Positions 8,490 to 17,734 of a DNA stretch of 64,000 bases are shown here, one piece after another. Origin of the DNA: an uncultured Lentisphaerota bacterium (lineage in GTDB: Bacteria; Verrucomicrobiota; Lentisphaeria; Oligosphaerales; CAITYL01); contig CAIXRA010000006.1 in assembly GCA_903921725.1 (NCBI GenBank), forward strand, positions 115,588 to 179,587. The letters run 5' to 3'. The translations under genes and the position numbers were made by a program. The first letter of the stretch is position 1, and each line of letters starts with the position of its first letter. The notes beneath the pieces are model-generated. The model made no database searches. It saw only the letters and a program-made list of their open reading frames with translations, and was not told the DNA's origin.

Positions 8490-9752
8490 TCAGCGTGCTG
8501 TTTCCGGTTGCGGGACGCGAAGGAAGCGGTTCGGAAAAAGCCAGGCGGCAACGAGCGCCAGGCTCACGGCGACGGCGACGGCAAACGGCAGACTCCAGAA
8601 GAGATGGAAATTCACCGTTGCCTTGTCCATACGGCAGGCATCGAGGAACGCCCCGGCGCCCCAGCTCCCGAGAAGGCCGCCGACGCCGCTGTACGCCAGA
8701 GTGAAGAGCTGGTGGACGCCGGCGCGGGACTCGCGCTGCGTCATGCCGTCGAGCAGGATAAAGACCGTGGCGAAAAAGAAGGTGTAGGCGAAGCCGTGCA
8801 TGAGGACGCCGAGGGCGAGCGTGGCACAGGAGCCGCCGCCGAAGATGAAGAAGGCGTAGCGCGCGACGTTGAACAGGGCGCCGAGGAGCATGACCCGGAT
8901 CAGTCCCAGACGCGCCGTCATCCGGCCGAGAAAGAGCATCGCCAGAACCTCGGGAATCTGGCCAAGGCTCATCATGGGCATCACGTTCGACTCGGCCACG
9001 CCGTTCTGCTTCAGGAAGATGGCGGCGGCGTAGTAGTAGGTGCGGTCGGTGAAGTTGGCGACCAGGGTGAGGAAGGCGAGCCCCATCACCTCGGGGCGGC
9101 GCAGGACGGCGAAGGCGGCGCGGGGGAAGAACTCCGGCTTCGCGTTCCGGTCCAGCTGGACGCTGGCGGGGAGCGTGAGGGAGTAGAGGCCGAGGCCGAT
9201 CATGGAAAGCGCGCAGAGCAGCAGCGCGTCCGGCATCCGTTCCGGCATCGGCTTGCCGCCGGTTCCGCGCAGCCAGAACCAGCCGAATGCCAGCGCCACG
9301 GCAATCCAGCCGAGCGTGCCCCAGAGGCGGATGCTTCCGAACTCGCGGCGGTCGGTGACCTTGTGGAAGATGATGGCGTTAGAGAGGCTGCCCGTCGCGC
9401 CTACCGTCACGGTGTAGAGCAGGTAGAGAAGCAGGAACGGCCAGAACTCCGTGGTCCGGTAGAGCGCGCCCATCAGCACGCCGCCGCCCAGCAGGAGCAG
9501 GCTGAAGAGCCGCTCCGCCGAGATGACGCGGTCGGCGAGGAAGCTGCACACCAGCGGCGAGACCAGAGCGGAGAGCGCGGAGGCGGAGATGATCAGGCCG
9601 CTCTGCTTGCCGGTGAAGTGCAGCCGGTCCGTCAGGTACAGCCCCAAGATTGGCGTGACGGCGCCGAAGCCGAAGTACAAGAAGAAGGTGACGGCCGAAA
9701 GCCGGAAATGGGAGGGGCTGGAGGACATGTGGAGCCTGGGGGCGTCTTTCAT
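8490..9752 (-). CDS. MFS transporter (nucleoside:proton symporter-like)
   Basis: The protein of up to 420 residues has about twelve hydrophobic helices. The N-terminal segment LSAVTFFLYFGFGAVTPILGLYL is typical of the NupG/LacY-like clan of the major facilitator superfamily. The segment GSIRLWGTLGWIAVALAFGW is reminiscent of nucleoside:proton symporters and HcaT-like permeases. Two starts are plausible: the first ATG (9752) has no clear ribosome-binding site, and the ninth codon (MSSSPSHF, 9728) has only a weak one. The gene is probably cotranscribed with the aminotransferase downstream, which would suit uptake of an amine or nucleoside-related compound. That link is only contextual. Confidence 0.8.
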   Translation of the reverse strand: MKDAPRLHMSSSPSHFRLSAVTFFLYFGFGAVTPILGLYLTDRLHFTGKQSGLIISASALSALVSPLVCSFLADRVISAERLFSLLLLGGGVLMGALYRTTEFWPFLLLYLLYTVTVGATGSLSNAIIFHKVTDRREFGSIRLWGTLGWIAVALAFGWFWLRGTGGKPMPERMPDALLLCALSMIGLGLYSLTLPASVQLDRNAKPEFFPRAAFAVLRRPEVMGLAFLTLVANFTDRTYYYAAAIFLKQNGVAESNVMPMMSLGQIPEVLAMLFLGRMTARLGLIRVMLLGALFNVARYAFFIFGGGSCATLALGVLMHGFAYTFFFATVFILLDGMTQRESRAGVHQLFTLAYSGVGGLLGSWGAGAFLDACRMDKATVNFHLFWSLPFAVAVAVSLALVAAWLFPNRFLRVPQPETAR

Positions 9753-9791
9753 GAACGTTCAACGGTCAAGACCCAAGGGGGCCGAACGCGA

Positions 9792-9964
9792 CAAAAGAAC
9801 GTTCAACCTTCAACGCTTTTCGCAAGCCGCCCCACAGGGGCATCACATCATAGCCTGGGGCAACGCCCCAGGAAAAAGACGCAATAACGATTTCAACCCT
9901 GAAGGGGTTGCACAGCGAACTCCGAACGGGCGGCATGCGGGGCAAAAGAACGTTCAACCTTCAA
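9792..9964. repeat. Intergenic repeat with flanking 22-bp direct repeats and GC hairpin
   Basis: A 22-bp direct repeat containing AGAACGTTCAACCTTCAA occurs at 9792-9813 and 9943-9964. Between them is a perfect 8-bp hairpin, CCTGGGGC-AAC-GCCCCAGG, at 9854-9872, and the phrase TTCAACCCTGAAGGGGTTGC. No protein is supported here. The flanking words also occur in weaker form beside 9753, 28831 and 42532, so this is a dispersed intergenic repeat. Confidence 0.6.
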
Positions 9965-9993
9965 GTAGGACGGACGGGACGCCCTCCCCCGCA

Positions 9994-11310
9994 TCACAGC
10001 TTCACGAAAGCGGAATAGAGGGCGCGGACGGCATTTTCGTAGTCGGCCTCGTGAACGCCGATGATGAGGTTCATCTCGGAGGCGCCCATGTTGATGATGC
10101 GGACATTGATCTTCGCGGCGCGCAGCGCGTCGAACGCCACCGCGGCCATGCCCGGCGTGCTGACCAGCTCCTCGCCGACTACAGCGACGAGCGCCAGATC
10201 GCCGAGCAGCTCGATTTTGTCCGGGTTCACCAGCCGGCGGATTTCCTCCAGGACCTGTTCGTCCTTGCCCTCAATCTGCCGGTCCTCCAAGATGATGCTC
10301 ATGGTGTCGATGCTGGAGGGGCAGTGCTCGTAGCTGATGCCGTGGCTGCAGAGCGCGCCCAGCACCTTGTAGCCGAAGCCGATCTCCTTGTTCATCAGGC
10401 TCTTCTCGATGCAGATCATGGAGAAATGCTTCTTGCCGGCGATGCCGGCGATCTTGTACTTGCTGTCGGTGAATTTCGGCACGATCATGGTGCCGGCGTC
10501 CTCGGGGCGGTTGGTGTTCTTGATGTTGATCGGGATGCCCGCCTCATGCACCGGCAGGATCGCCTCATCGTGGAACACGCTGGCGCCCATGTAGGAGAGC
10601 TCGCGGATTTCGCGGTAGGTCACCAGATCCATGTGGCACGGATTGTCGACGATGCGCGGGTCGGACATGAGCAGGCCGGAGACGTCGGTCCAATTCTCGT
10701 ACAGGTCGGCCATCACCGCGCGCGCCGCGATGGCGCCGGAAATGTCGGAGCCGCCGCGGGAGAAGGTCTTCACCTTTCCATGGTGGTCGCGGCCGTAGAA
10801 GCCGGGCATGACGTAGAGCTTCGCGGGGTCGGACATGCGCTTCCCGAGCGCATCATAGCTGACCGGATCCACGCAGCCGCCACCGTCAATCACGACGTAG
10901 TCGGCCGGATCCACGAACTCCGCGCCGAGGAACGGGGCCATGACCAGGCCGCTGAAATATTCGCCGCGGGAGGCGATGAAGTCGCGGGGGGCGCCGGCGG
11001 CGACCTCCACGCGGAACGTTTCCATGACCGCGGCCATGCCCGTGTCGCGCCCGACGAGCTCCTTCTCGAGCTCCACGTAGCGGTCGCGGATTTGGTTGAA
11101 CGGTCCGGAGAAATCGGTGTTGGCCGCCGCCATGTCATGGCAGAGGTACAACAGGTCGGTGATCTTCGGATCCTGCTTGTTGCGCTTGCCCGGGGCGGAG
11201 GGCACGACGACGCGCCGGCGCGGATCGCTCTCCACAATCGCCTTCACCCTGCGGAACTGGCTGGCATCCGCGACGCTGGTACCACCGAACTTGCAGACAA
11301 TACGCCCCAT
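9994..11310 (-). CDS. lysC: Aspartate kinase
   Basis: This 438-residue enzyme phosphorylates L-aspartate, the first step towards lysine/diaminopimelate, methionine and threonine. It starts MGRIVCKFGGTSVADA, carrying the KFGGTSV nucleotide/aspartate motif, and has FSRGGSDISGAI near residue 200. Two ACT-type regulatory repeats occupy the last 150 residues (for example EKSLMNKEIGFGYKVLGALC and LALVAVVGEELVSTPGMA), suggesting feedback control by lysine or threonine. The ATG at 11310 was chosen over the longer track ORF because KFGGTSV normally lies within the first dozen residues and GGAG precedes it. The 235-bp leader was examined for a lysine riboswitch, and no recognisable core was found. Confidence 0.93.
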   Translation of the reverse strand: MGRIVCKFGGTSVADASQFRRVKAIVESDPRRRVVVPSAPGKRNKQDPKITDLLYLCHDMAAANTDFSGPFNQIRDRYVELEKELVGRDTGMAAVMETFRVEVAAGAPRDFIASRGEYFSGLVMAPFLGAEFVDPADYVVIDGGGCVDPVSYDALGKRMSDPAKLYVMPGFYGRDHHGKVKTFSRGGSDISGAIAARAVMADLYENWTDVSGLLMSDPRIVDNPCHMDLVTYREIRELSYMGASVFHDEAILPVHEAGIPINIKNTNRPEDAGTMIVPKFTDSKYKIAGIAGKKHFSMICIEKSLMNKEIGFGYKVLGALCSHGISYEHCPSSIDTMSIILEDRQIEGKDEQVLEEIRRLVNPDKIELLGDLALVAVVGEELVSTPGMAAVAFDALRAAKINVRIINMGASEMNLIIGVHEADYENAVRALYSAFVKL

Positions 11311-11545
11311 GACGTCTCCGTCTCCTGCTGCTGATTGGGTTGCATGCGGGGACGACCCCGGAAAAGAAAAACCTTGTAACATATTGCGGGCTTTGCAAAA
11401 GGGAAGCCCGTTTCCCGGAGGCATTTCCGCCGCCGGTTTTTGCGGACAATTCCGCATTCACGGAGAGGGCCGCGGCGGAGGCCATGAGGCCCGCAACGGC
11501 GAATGGACACGACTTCACCGGAGGAAAGGCGCTCTCCCCCGACAC

Positions 11546-12340
11546 TTATGTCAGGTTGATGGCGTTCACCACCGCGCGGCGGCTGAGAATCCAGCGGATT
11601 TCCTTGAAGATGTTGCCGAGGCGGCGGACCTCGCGGTGGGTCATCCGGCGGCTGCTCTCCACGACGATCAGGAAGAAGTTCTCGCCGGCGAACAGCAGGC
11701 GGGGCGGATTGCCGAGCGGCAGGGCCAGGCACTCCACCTCCTCCTGCAGCACGAACAGGAGGCGGCGGCCGGTCTTGCGGTACAGCTGGGTGGTGACGGC
11801 GGCCAGGCGGGGCGCTTCCTCGCGCACGCCCTTGGTGCAGCCGATCGGAACGCCGTCCGTGCCGCTCAGCAGACAGCCGACGGCGCTGGAACCGGCGACG
11901 AGATGCTCCAGGATCATCTTCAGCGACGGGGCGCTGGCGGGCGGAACCCCCAGCATCCGGTTGAGCAGCACATAGCGGCTGCGTTCGGCGTTCAGCGTCA
12001 GGCCGGTAATCTGGCGGAACAGCTTTTCCCCGATGCCCGGCACGTTGGCCAGCGCGTAGATATTGGGGAATTTGCCGTTCGCCTCGCGGTGGGCGATGAT
12101 GTCCTGGGCGCGGCTGGCGCCGATGCCCGGAAGGCGCTGGAGGTCCGCCGCGCCGGCGGCGTTGATGTCGACGCCGTTGATGGCGGTGACCATGGAACGC
12201 TCGATGCCGTCCCACACATAGCCGCCGGCCTTCGGAGCGGCCGTGGCCGGCGCGTGGGCGGCCGGTTCAACGACCGCAATGGCTTCCACTGCCGCCTCGG
12301 CGGCATTCACAACAACTTCAGAAGGTGAATGGTTGTCCAT
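11546..12340 (-). CDS. ComEA-like helix-hairpin-helix protein with C-terminal roadblock-like domain
   Basis: The 264-residue protein has an Ala/Val/Pro-rich N-terminus and then tandem helix-hairpin-helix motifs near residues 60-115, LQRLPGIGASRAQDII and LANVPGIGEKLFRQI. These resemble the DNA-binding part of ComEA. The remaining 130 residues (from SLKMILEHLVAG) alternate predicted helix and strand in the pattern of a roadblock/LC7 domain, including AVGCLLSGTDGVPIG. No signal peptide is evident, so a cytoplasmic role is likelier than DNA uptake. The start at 12340 follows GGGGGAAAAC; an ATG four codons upstream (12352) is possible. The function is not known. Confidence 0.65.
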   Translation of the reverse strand: MDNHSPSEVVVNAAEAAVEAIAVVEPAAHAPATAAPKAGGYVWDGIERSMVTAINGVDINAAGAADLQRLPGIGASRAQDIIAHREANGKFPNIYALANVPGIGEKLFRQITGLTLNAERSRYVLLNRMLGVPPASAPSLKMILEHLVAGSSAVGCLLSGTDGVPIGCTKGVREEAPRLAAVTTQLYRKTGRRLLFVLQEEVECLALPLGNPPRLLFAGENFFLIVVESSRRMTHREVRRLGNIFKEIRWILSRRAVVNAINLT

Positions 12341-12626
12341 GTTTTCCCCCATGCCATCCCGTTTCCGCGGCGGACAAGCGCGAAAAACGGGGATGCGCAC
12401 CCATGCTGCTGACACAGCCCGAAATCCGCCATTGTTGTATTTTACCTCATCCCGTCCGGATTGCCACCTGTGCGGCGGGCGTGACCGCGCATTTGGTTTC
12501 CCGGGTAACCGCCATGATGCCGTGCCGCGCATTTCCGGAACTGCCCATGCGGGATGAGCGGCACCGGCTGAGGAAACGCCACGGCCTTGCGTTGAGATCC
12601 GCATGAATGAACGGAGAGCCTGACAA

Positions 12627-15600
12627 TCACCGCGGGGTCAGCACGCCTTTCCACGTCAGGCCGGCATCGTCACTTTTGAAGATGCCATTGCGGCAGCACA
12701 GCCAGAGGAGGTCGGAGGTGGGATCGGTAGCGATGGACGTGATGCCCTGAAATGCCGTCTCGGGCTTGCGGGCGCTCCAGTCCACCGACCAGTAGTAACC
12801 AATCCGGCCGGCATACAACGAGACCGCGGTTGACGCCGAGTATGGCGCCGCGTAGAGATCGCTACGCTTGCGGGTGCCATTCGGCCGCGAGGCGATCGCC
12901 ATGTACGGGGTGTCGGCGACGACGGTATCCCTGTATTGGAAAAACAGTTCGAGATTGAAACAATAATACAAGCCGTGCGTCGTGGCGAAATACAGGTAAT
13001 TCCCGCCTTCGGCGATGCTTTCAAAGGCCACTCCATTGACGCCGAGCCCCAGCCTTTCGGCTACTTTGGTCGCCTGCGTGCCTTTGGCGCGCACAACATA
13101 GATCCGTCCGAAACGGCGCGGCTCCGGCGGCGCGACCGCCGGTTTTTCGGCGGGCGCGTCCGCCGAGGTTCCGACAATGAGCAAATCCTTCTCGCACGGA
13201 CTGAAGGCAACCACGGTAATGCGCTCTCCTTTCAGGCCCGCATACGCCCAGGTCAGGCCGCCGTCACGGCTGACATACAGGCCGCTGGCTTCGCCGCCGG
13301 CGGCAACGACGTTCGCGTCTTGCGGATCAAACGCGATGACTTCGCCGCCGAGGGCGGACGCCCCGGTGCCATCAAAATCAATGTCGCGGCAAACCACTTT
13401 CCACGTCTCGCCGCCATCATCACTTCGCCACAGGCCTCCCGTGCCGGGAAGCGTGGTGCCGCCGCCCCTGAGGAGCACCGCGGGATTGGCGGGCTGCACC
13501 GCCACGGAGCGGATGGCGTTCCCGGCTGGCGAATCCAGGCCGTTGTTCAAGGAACGCCAGACAGCGCCGCCATCGGTGGAGCCAAGCAAGCCCCCGCCCA
13601 CGGTTCGCGCATACAGCCGCCGGTTCGCCGGCACCACCGCGACAATGCGGCCTCTGACGTCGTCGCGCCCGACAATGGCGCGGGCGGCCGGATCCGGGAC
13701 AACCGGGCCCGGAACCGCCAGGGAAATCGATTCGACCGTGCCGGAGAACAGCGTTTTGTTTTTTCCGGATTCCTTGACGCGCATGTAGACCCCGACATGC
13801 AGCCGGTCGGGAAGGGTCCGGAACAGGCGGTCGATCACCGGCACCCAGTTGATGCCGTCCGTCGACGAAAACGCGCGCAGGTGATTGCCGCGCCGCACCA
13901 GCCGCACCCAAGGGCGCGTGGTGGCATTGCCCGCCGCATAGCGGCTCAGTCCCGAGGTCTCCAGATCACGGTCGCAGGCCGTGCCGCGCAGTTCCATGGT
14001 GGCCAGACTCCACAGGCCGAAATCCTCCGCAGTCCCTTGCGGCCGGGTTTGCCCACTGCACAGCAGGCCGATCAGCGAATTGCCCATGATGCCATTTTCC
14101 CGGGTGCTGCGGCTGATCGCGCTGATTTTGGCGCTCAGGTCGAAATCGCCCGCAACCGTCTGGTAGGCAAAGCTGGCACAATCGCCAAGCATCGACACCC
14201 GATCGGGCTGCGCATCAATCCCCAGCGGCAGGCCATGCTCACCCATCACCGAATGCTGCCAAGGGGCGGAGACGGCGTCCGCCACGACGCACTTGATCGG
14301 CGGCGAATCCAAGGACGCCGTCTGGTCGTACCACAGCCTGGCCCATACCGTATTGGCGCCGGAGGGCAGCAAGGCGGCATACCCGCCCGCAACGCCGGCC
14401 GGCGGCAGAACCGCAAGGCGGGTTTTTCCACAAAACAACTCCACGCGTGTCAGCACATGCCCGTTCGCCGCAGCAACCGGCGCAATGACCCCGCCAATCT
14501 CATTCCGTTGCACGCGGATGAAGGGAAGCCCGGGCGCGCTGCCGCAAACAAGATCGGACGCAGTGACCGTCCGTGCGGCAATCCCCGGCCCTTCCCAGGC
14601 AAGCCTTAGTTTGTTTTCCAGCCAATTCCCGGCTCCATCGGCCGACCTGAAATACAGCAGTTCGAACGGGTGCAGACCCCGCTGCAGCGCCATCGTCGCA
14701 TACTGGCTGTTGACGCTATGGCACCCGTCGTTGTCGACAACCGCTTTACCGTCAATCCTCAGCCTACTGCCGTCGCACGACCGCAGGTCAAACACGTAGA
14801 GGCCGTCCGCCGGCACCTTCAGGAATCCGCTGTAGCGGAACGCATACGGTGCGGACCGCCCGACGCTTACCGTGTCGTCGAGCTCGTTGAGCACGCCGCT
14901 GTACAGTGGCTGCCGCGTGTGTACCGCGGGCAGCGTTGTCCACCGCTCATCGGCGGCGGCTTCATAATACGAATACTGCACGCCCGGCCTGCACGTTGTG
15001 CCGGACTCAGCCGCCGCGACCGCCGGCACCGCCGCCACAGGCACCACCGCCACGGTCTTCTGGTCGTACACATCCGTGACCGTCAAACGGACGCTCCGCG
15101 CCGGCTCCGCCGCATCAAGACGGTGCGACCGCACGGCCGGCCCCATCCCGCGGGACTCTGCCAGCAGCCTGCCCCCGGCTTCCGGTTCGGCAAACAATTC
15201 AACGCGATAAGTCAGCTGCGGAGTGGATGTGCGTGGAATCGTCCACGACACCGCCACCTGCCCCTTGAATCCCACCGCCTGCACCTGCCCGGCCACCGGC
15301 TGGCCGAGGGAGGGTTGGTCGGGCTGGTTGGTGAGCGTGAGTTCGGTTTTTCCGGCAATGCCGTCTTTGATCGCATCCTCGGGGGTTCTCGCGGATGAAT
15401 AGCGGAACGCCGTGCCCTTGTCCACGATTTTGAAATGATGCAGAGACCCGTTGATTTCCTGAAGCGTGTCCGCCTTGCGCCAGGCGCCGTTCACGCGATG
15501 GTAGGCCAGCCGTCGCTCGATCACCCGTTCACCCGGCGGTCCGATGACCTCGCAAAAACACGCGCCGCAGTCCACGCCCGTCACCTTGGCGGGAATGGCC

Positions 15601-16145
15601 ACCACCCCCATCAAATGCCATTCATTGTTCTGCAAATCCCCAATCCACCATCCCAGATAGCCTTTCGTTTCGGGGGTCTGCGCATCCTGCCAGGTACGCA
15701 GCACCATCCGGTACCACTGGCCCGGTCGAAGAAAGGCAAGATTGCGGGTGAGGCCGGCTTGGGTCCCTTCGCCACTCATCACGCCACCGAACGTGCTCTC
15801 GCCGAGACACTCTATGCGGATGCGGTTGCCTTTGTACACCGCCTCGTTGCCCCAAAACGACCAGACAAGACTGCGGCTTGCCTTTGCCTGTGCTTCCGGC
15901 GAGCCGTCGCGTCCCGGTCCCGCCACCGCCACGCCGCCGTAGAAATACCCGCCCGCCGGGGCCGTATTCCCGTTCCACAGCGCAAAATAGGTGCCCGGCG
16001 GCCAGTATGGCCAGCGCACGTCAACGCTGACAATGTCCGGGCTGCGCTCCATGGCCGCCTTGTACCAATCCGCACGCGCCGTGGAAGGCACCACGCCCAA
16101 CCCCACCGCAAGAAAACCGGCGGCGACTGCGGTTGTGATGCGCAT
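12627..16145 (-). CDS. Secreted multidomain protein: DUF3472, PA14, and beta-propeller (BNR/VPS10-like) domains
   Basis: The 1172-residue protein begins with a signal peptide (MRITTAVAAGFLAVGLGVVPSTARA). Residues about 25-250 match the DUF3472 pattern, with GTYFALWNGNTAPAGGYFYG and GYLGWWIGDL. Residues about 390-540 look like a PA14 carbohydrate-binding domain (YSGVLNELDDTVSVG, FKVPADGLYVFDLRS-like). A concanavalin-like stretch follows near 640-820 (GDFDLSAKISAISRSTRENG), then a propeller with Asp-box-like GLWRSDDGGETWKVV and GLYVSRDGGLTWAYAG. It should be exported and bind or process glycans. It lies 320 bp beyond the sialic-acid operon on the same strand, with an AT-rich gap suggesting its own promoter. 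The start at 16145 is placed seven bases after GGGAG. Confidence 0.75.
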   Translation of the reverse strand: MRITTAVAAGFLAVGLGVVPSTARADWYKAAMERSPDIVSVDVRWPYWPPGTYFALWNGNTAPAGGYFYGGVAVAGPGRDGSPEAQAKASRSLVWSFWGNEAVYKGNRIRIECLGESTFGGVMSGEGTQAGLTRNLAFLRPGQWYRMVLRTWQDAQTPETKGYLGWWIGDLQNNEWHLMGVVAIPAKVTGVDCGACFCEVIGPPGERVIERRLAYHRVNGAWRKADTLQEINGSLHHFKIVDKGTAFRYSSARTPEDAIKDGIAGKTELTLTNQPDQPSLGQPVAGQVQAVGFKGQVAVSWTIPRTSTPQLTYRVELFAEPEAGGRLLAESRGMGPAVRSHRLDAAEPARSVRLTVTDVYDQKTVAVVPVAAVPAVAAAESGTTCRPGVQYSYYEAAADERWTTLPAVHTRQPLYSGVLNELDDTVSVGRSAPYAFRYSGFLKVPADGLYVFDLRSCDGSRLRIDGKAVVDNDGCHSVNSQYATMALQRGLHPFELLYFRSADGAGNWLENKLRLAWEGPGIAARTVTASDLVCGSAPGLPFIRVQRNEIGGVIAPVAAANGHVLTRVELFCGKTRLAVLPPAGVAGGYAALLPSGANTVWARLWYDQTASLDSPPIKCVVADAVSAPWQHSVMGEHGLPLGIDAQPDRVSMLGDCASFAYQTVAGDFDLSAKISAISRSTRENGIMGNSLIGLLCSGQTRPQGTAEDFGLWSLATMELRGTACDRDLETSGLSRYAAGNATTRPWVRLVRRGNHLRAFSSTDGINWVPVIDRLFRTLPDRLHVGVYMRVKESGKNKTLFSGTVESISLAVPGPVVPDPAARAIVGRDDVRGRIVAVVPANRRLYARTVGGGLLGSTDGGAVWRSLNNGLDSPAGNAIRSVAVQPANPAVLLRGGGTTLPGTGGLWRSDDGGETWKVVCRDIDFDGTGASALGGEVIAFDPQDANVVAAGGEASGLYVSRDGGLTWAYAGLKGERITVVAFSPCEKDLLIVGTSADAPAEKPAVAPPEPRRFGRIYVVRAKGTQATKVAERLGLGVNGVAFESIAEGGNYLYFATTHGLYYCFNLELFFQYRDTVVADTPYMAIASRPNGTRKRSDLYAAPYSASTAVSLYAGRIGYYWSVDWSARKPETAFQGITSIATDPTSDLLWLCCRNGIFKSDDAGLTWKGVLTPR

Positions 16146-16443
16146 GGTCATTCTCCCGTTCTTTCCCGAGCCTGGTGCGTTTTGTAGACAGGATAGTTAA
16201 TTTATCACACCGGCAATGCGAAAAAAGGAACAAACTCGATACTTCTATATAAAATCGTATCAATCTTGGCGGCTGATGCTTTCCACGCCGGAACGGAAAA
16301 AGCGATTCGCTCCTCCGGCACTTGGTTTTAGGACAAGCCTGCCGGGGAGTGGACCGGAATCACCCGCTGCGGCGGAAAGGATGGGCGGCGCGTCATCCGC
16401 GCTCCGGCCTGCATCCGCGAACGGTTCGGCGGTCCAATCACTA

Positions 16444-16470
16444 AGGGTGTTGGAAGACTTCCAACACCCT
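16444..16470. repeat. 27-bp palindrome derived from the MITE-like ends
   Basis: The sequence AGGGTGTTGGAAG, one unpaired A, then CTTCCAACACCCT is a perfect 13-bp inverted repeat with a single-base centre. Its arms are the outer 13 bp of the element at 5255-5522. It overlaps the TAG stop of the epimerase gene. It may be a deletion remnant of the element and could also act as a strong hairpin at the operon end. The rest of the gap 16146-16468 holds an AT-rich stretch (about 16190-16260) and no gene. Confidence 0.75.
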
Positions 16471-17647
16471 AAAGACCGACGCGGGAGCAGTACCAGAGCA
16501 TGCGCGGGTAGTGGAAGAACCCCTTCCACATGTTGCCCTTGAGGCGCACGGAGGGGGTGCCGTCGCGGTGCAGGTAGCCGTACCACTCGCCGAACTCGGG
16601 GTCGGAAAAATGCTTGAACGACCAGTCGTGCACGAGCTTGTGCCAGCCGGCATATTTGGCGTCGCCGGTCATCTCGAAGGCGAGCATGGTGGCGATGACG
16701 GCCTCGTTGTGCGGCCACCAGAACTTCATGTCCTGCCAGTATTCCTGGACCGGCTTGCCGTGCACGTCGCGGAAATAGAGGATGCCGCCGAACTCCTTGT
16801 CCCAGCCCCACTCCCACATCCAGTCGAGGATGGTCAAGCCGGTCTTCTTCAACCCTTCGTCGCCGCGCAGTTTCGCTTCGTGGAGGATGAACCAAGCGGC
16901 CTCGATGGCGTGGCCGGGGTTGAGGATGCGCCCGTCGAAGTGGTCGATGATGGAGCCATCGGGGGCGACACACTCCATGACGGCCTGCAGCTCCGGCTTC
17001 ATGAAATCCTTGCGGATCTCGGCCACGGCGCGGTCGATCCACTGCGAACAGCTGGCGCCCTCGACCGTGATGTCGCCGAGGTTGGCGCGCACTTCCTGGG
17101 CGGTGACCATGGCAATCATGAACGGGGCAAGCCCCTTGCCCGGGCGCTCCGCCTTGGCCGGGATCAGCCCGGGCGTGAAGCTGTAGCGCAGGTAGGTTGC
17201 AAAGGCGGCCTTGGCGCGCTCCGCCAGCGCGGCGTCGCCGGTGGCCTTGGACAGCGCGGCGTAGGCGATGGCGGCGAAGCTCTCGCTGTACACGTAGCGG
17301 CGCATGCGCAGCGGCTTGCCCTCGCGGGTGACGGTGAAGTACATCTTGCCGTCCGGCGCGAAGCAGTGCTTCGTCATGAACGCCTCGCCGCTGCGGGCGG
17401 CCTCCAGCCATTCGGGGCGCTTTTCGATGGTGTTGTACATCGTGGCGAACATCCAGGAGCAGCGCCCCTGGAACCAGACGGCCTTGTCGGTATCCAGGAC
17501 GGAACCGTCGCGGTCGAGCGAGGTAATGAAACCGCCGTGCTCGCGGTCGAGGGCGTTCTTCAGCCAGAACGGCGCCACGTCCTCCAGCAGCGTCCTGCCG
17601 TAGAAGTCGCGGAGCCCGGCCATTTCGGAAGCGGAATAGGCGGTCAT
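16469..17647 (-). CDS. N-acylglucosamine 2-epimerase family protein
   Basis: The 392-residue cytoplasmic enzyme matches the (alpha/alpha)6-barrel AGE family, which interconverts N-acetylmannosamine and N-acetylglucosamine. Conserved-looking segments include WFQGRCSWMFATMYN, GHAIEAAWFILHEA, the family-typical FWWPHNEAV, and GEWYGYLHRDG. It is the last gene of the sialic-acid operon, so it most likely converts the ManNAc released by the lyase into GlcNAc. That would avoid the NanK/NanE route used by enterobacteria. Residues near the C-terminus are complete. The start at 17647 (MTAYSASEM) was preferred because GGAG lies nine bases upstream; the ATG five codons earlier has no such site. The stop lies within the palindrome at 16444-16470. 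Confidence 0.9.
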   Translation of the reverse strand: MTAYSASEMAGLRDFYGRTLLEDVAPFWLKNALDREHGGFITSLDRDGSVLDTDKAVWFQGRCSWMFATMYNTIEKRPEWLEAARSGEAFMTKHCFAPDGKMYFTVTREGKPLRMRRYVYSESFAAIAYAALSKATGDAALAERAKAAFATYLRYSFTPGLIPAKAERPGKGLAPFMIAMVTAQEVRANLGDITVEGASCSQWIDRAVAEIRKDFMKPELQAVMECVAPDGSIIDHFDGRILNPGHAIEAAWFILHEAKLRGDEGLKKTGLTILDWMWEWGWDKEFGGILYFRDVHGKPVQEYWQDMKFWWPHNEAVIATMLAFEMTGDAKYAGWHKLVHDWSFKHFSDPEFGEWYGYLHRDGTPSVRLKGNMWKGFFHYPRMLWYCSRVGL

Positions 17648-17734
17648 GAAAAAGAACTCCATGTGCTGGATAGGGTTGGACCAACCCGCCGGATCCGACC
17701 GATCAGTCCAATCCGACGGATCATTTCAGCTTCA

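Noticed and set aside
9753-9993. Possible small CRISPR array because of direct repeats
   Set aside because: Only two full copies exist, 151 bp apart, with a hairpin between them and no cas genes.
9523-11334. 603-codon plus-strand ORF opposite lysC
   Set aside because: Antisense shadow of aspartate kinase running through a repeat; composition is biased and no domain is seen.
11311-11545. Possible lysine riboswitch upstream of lysC
   Set aside because: No recognisable lysine-aptamer core was found; a short GGGCTT/AAGCCC hairpin is not enough.
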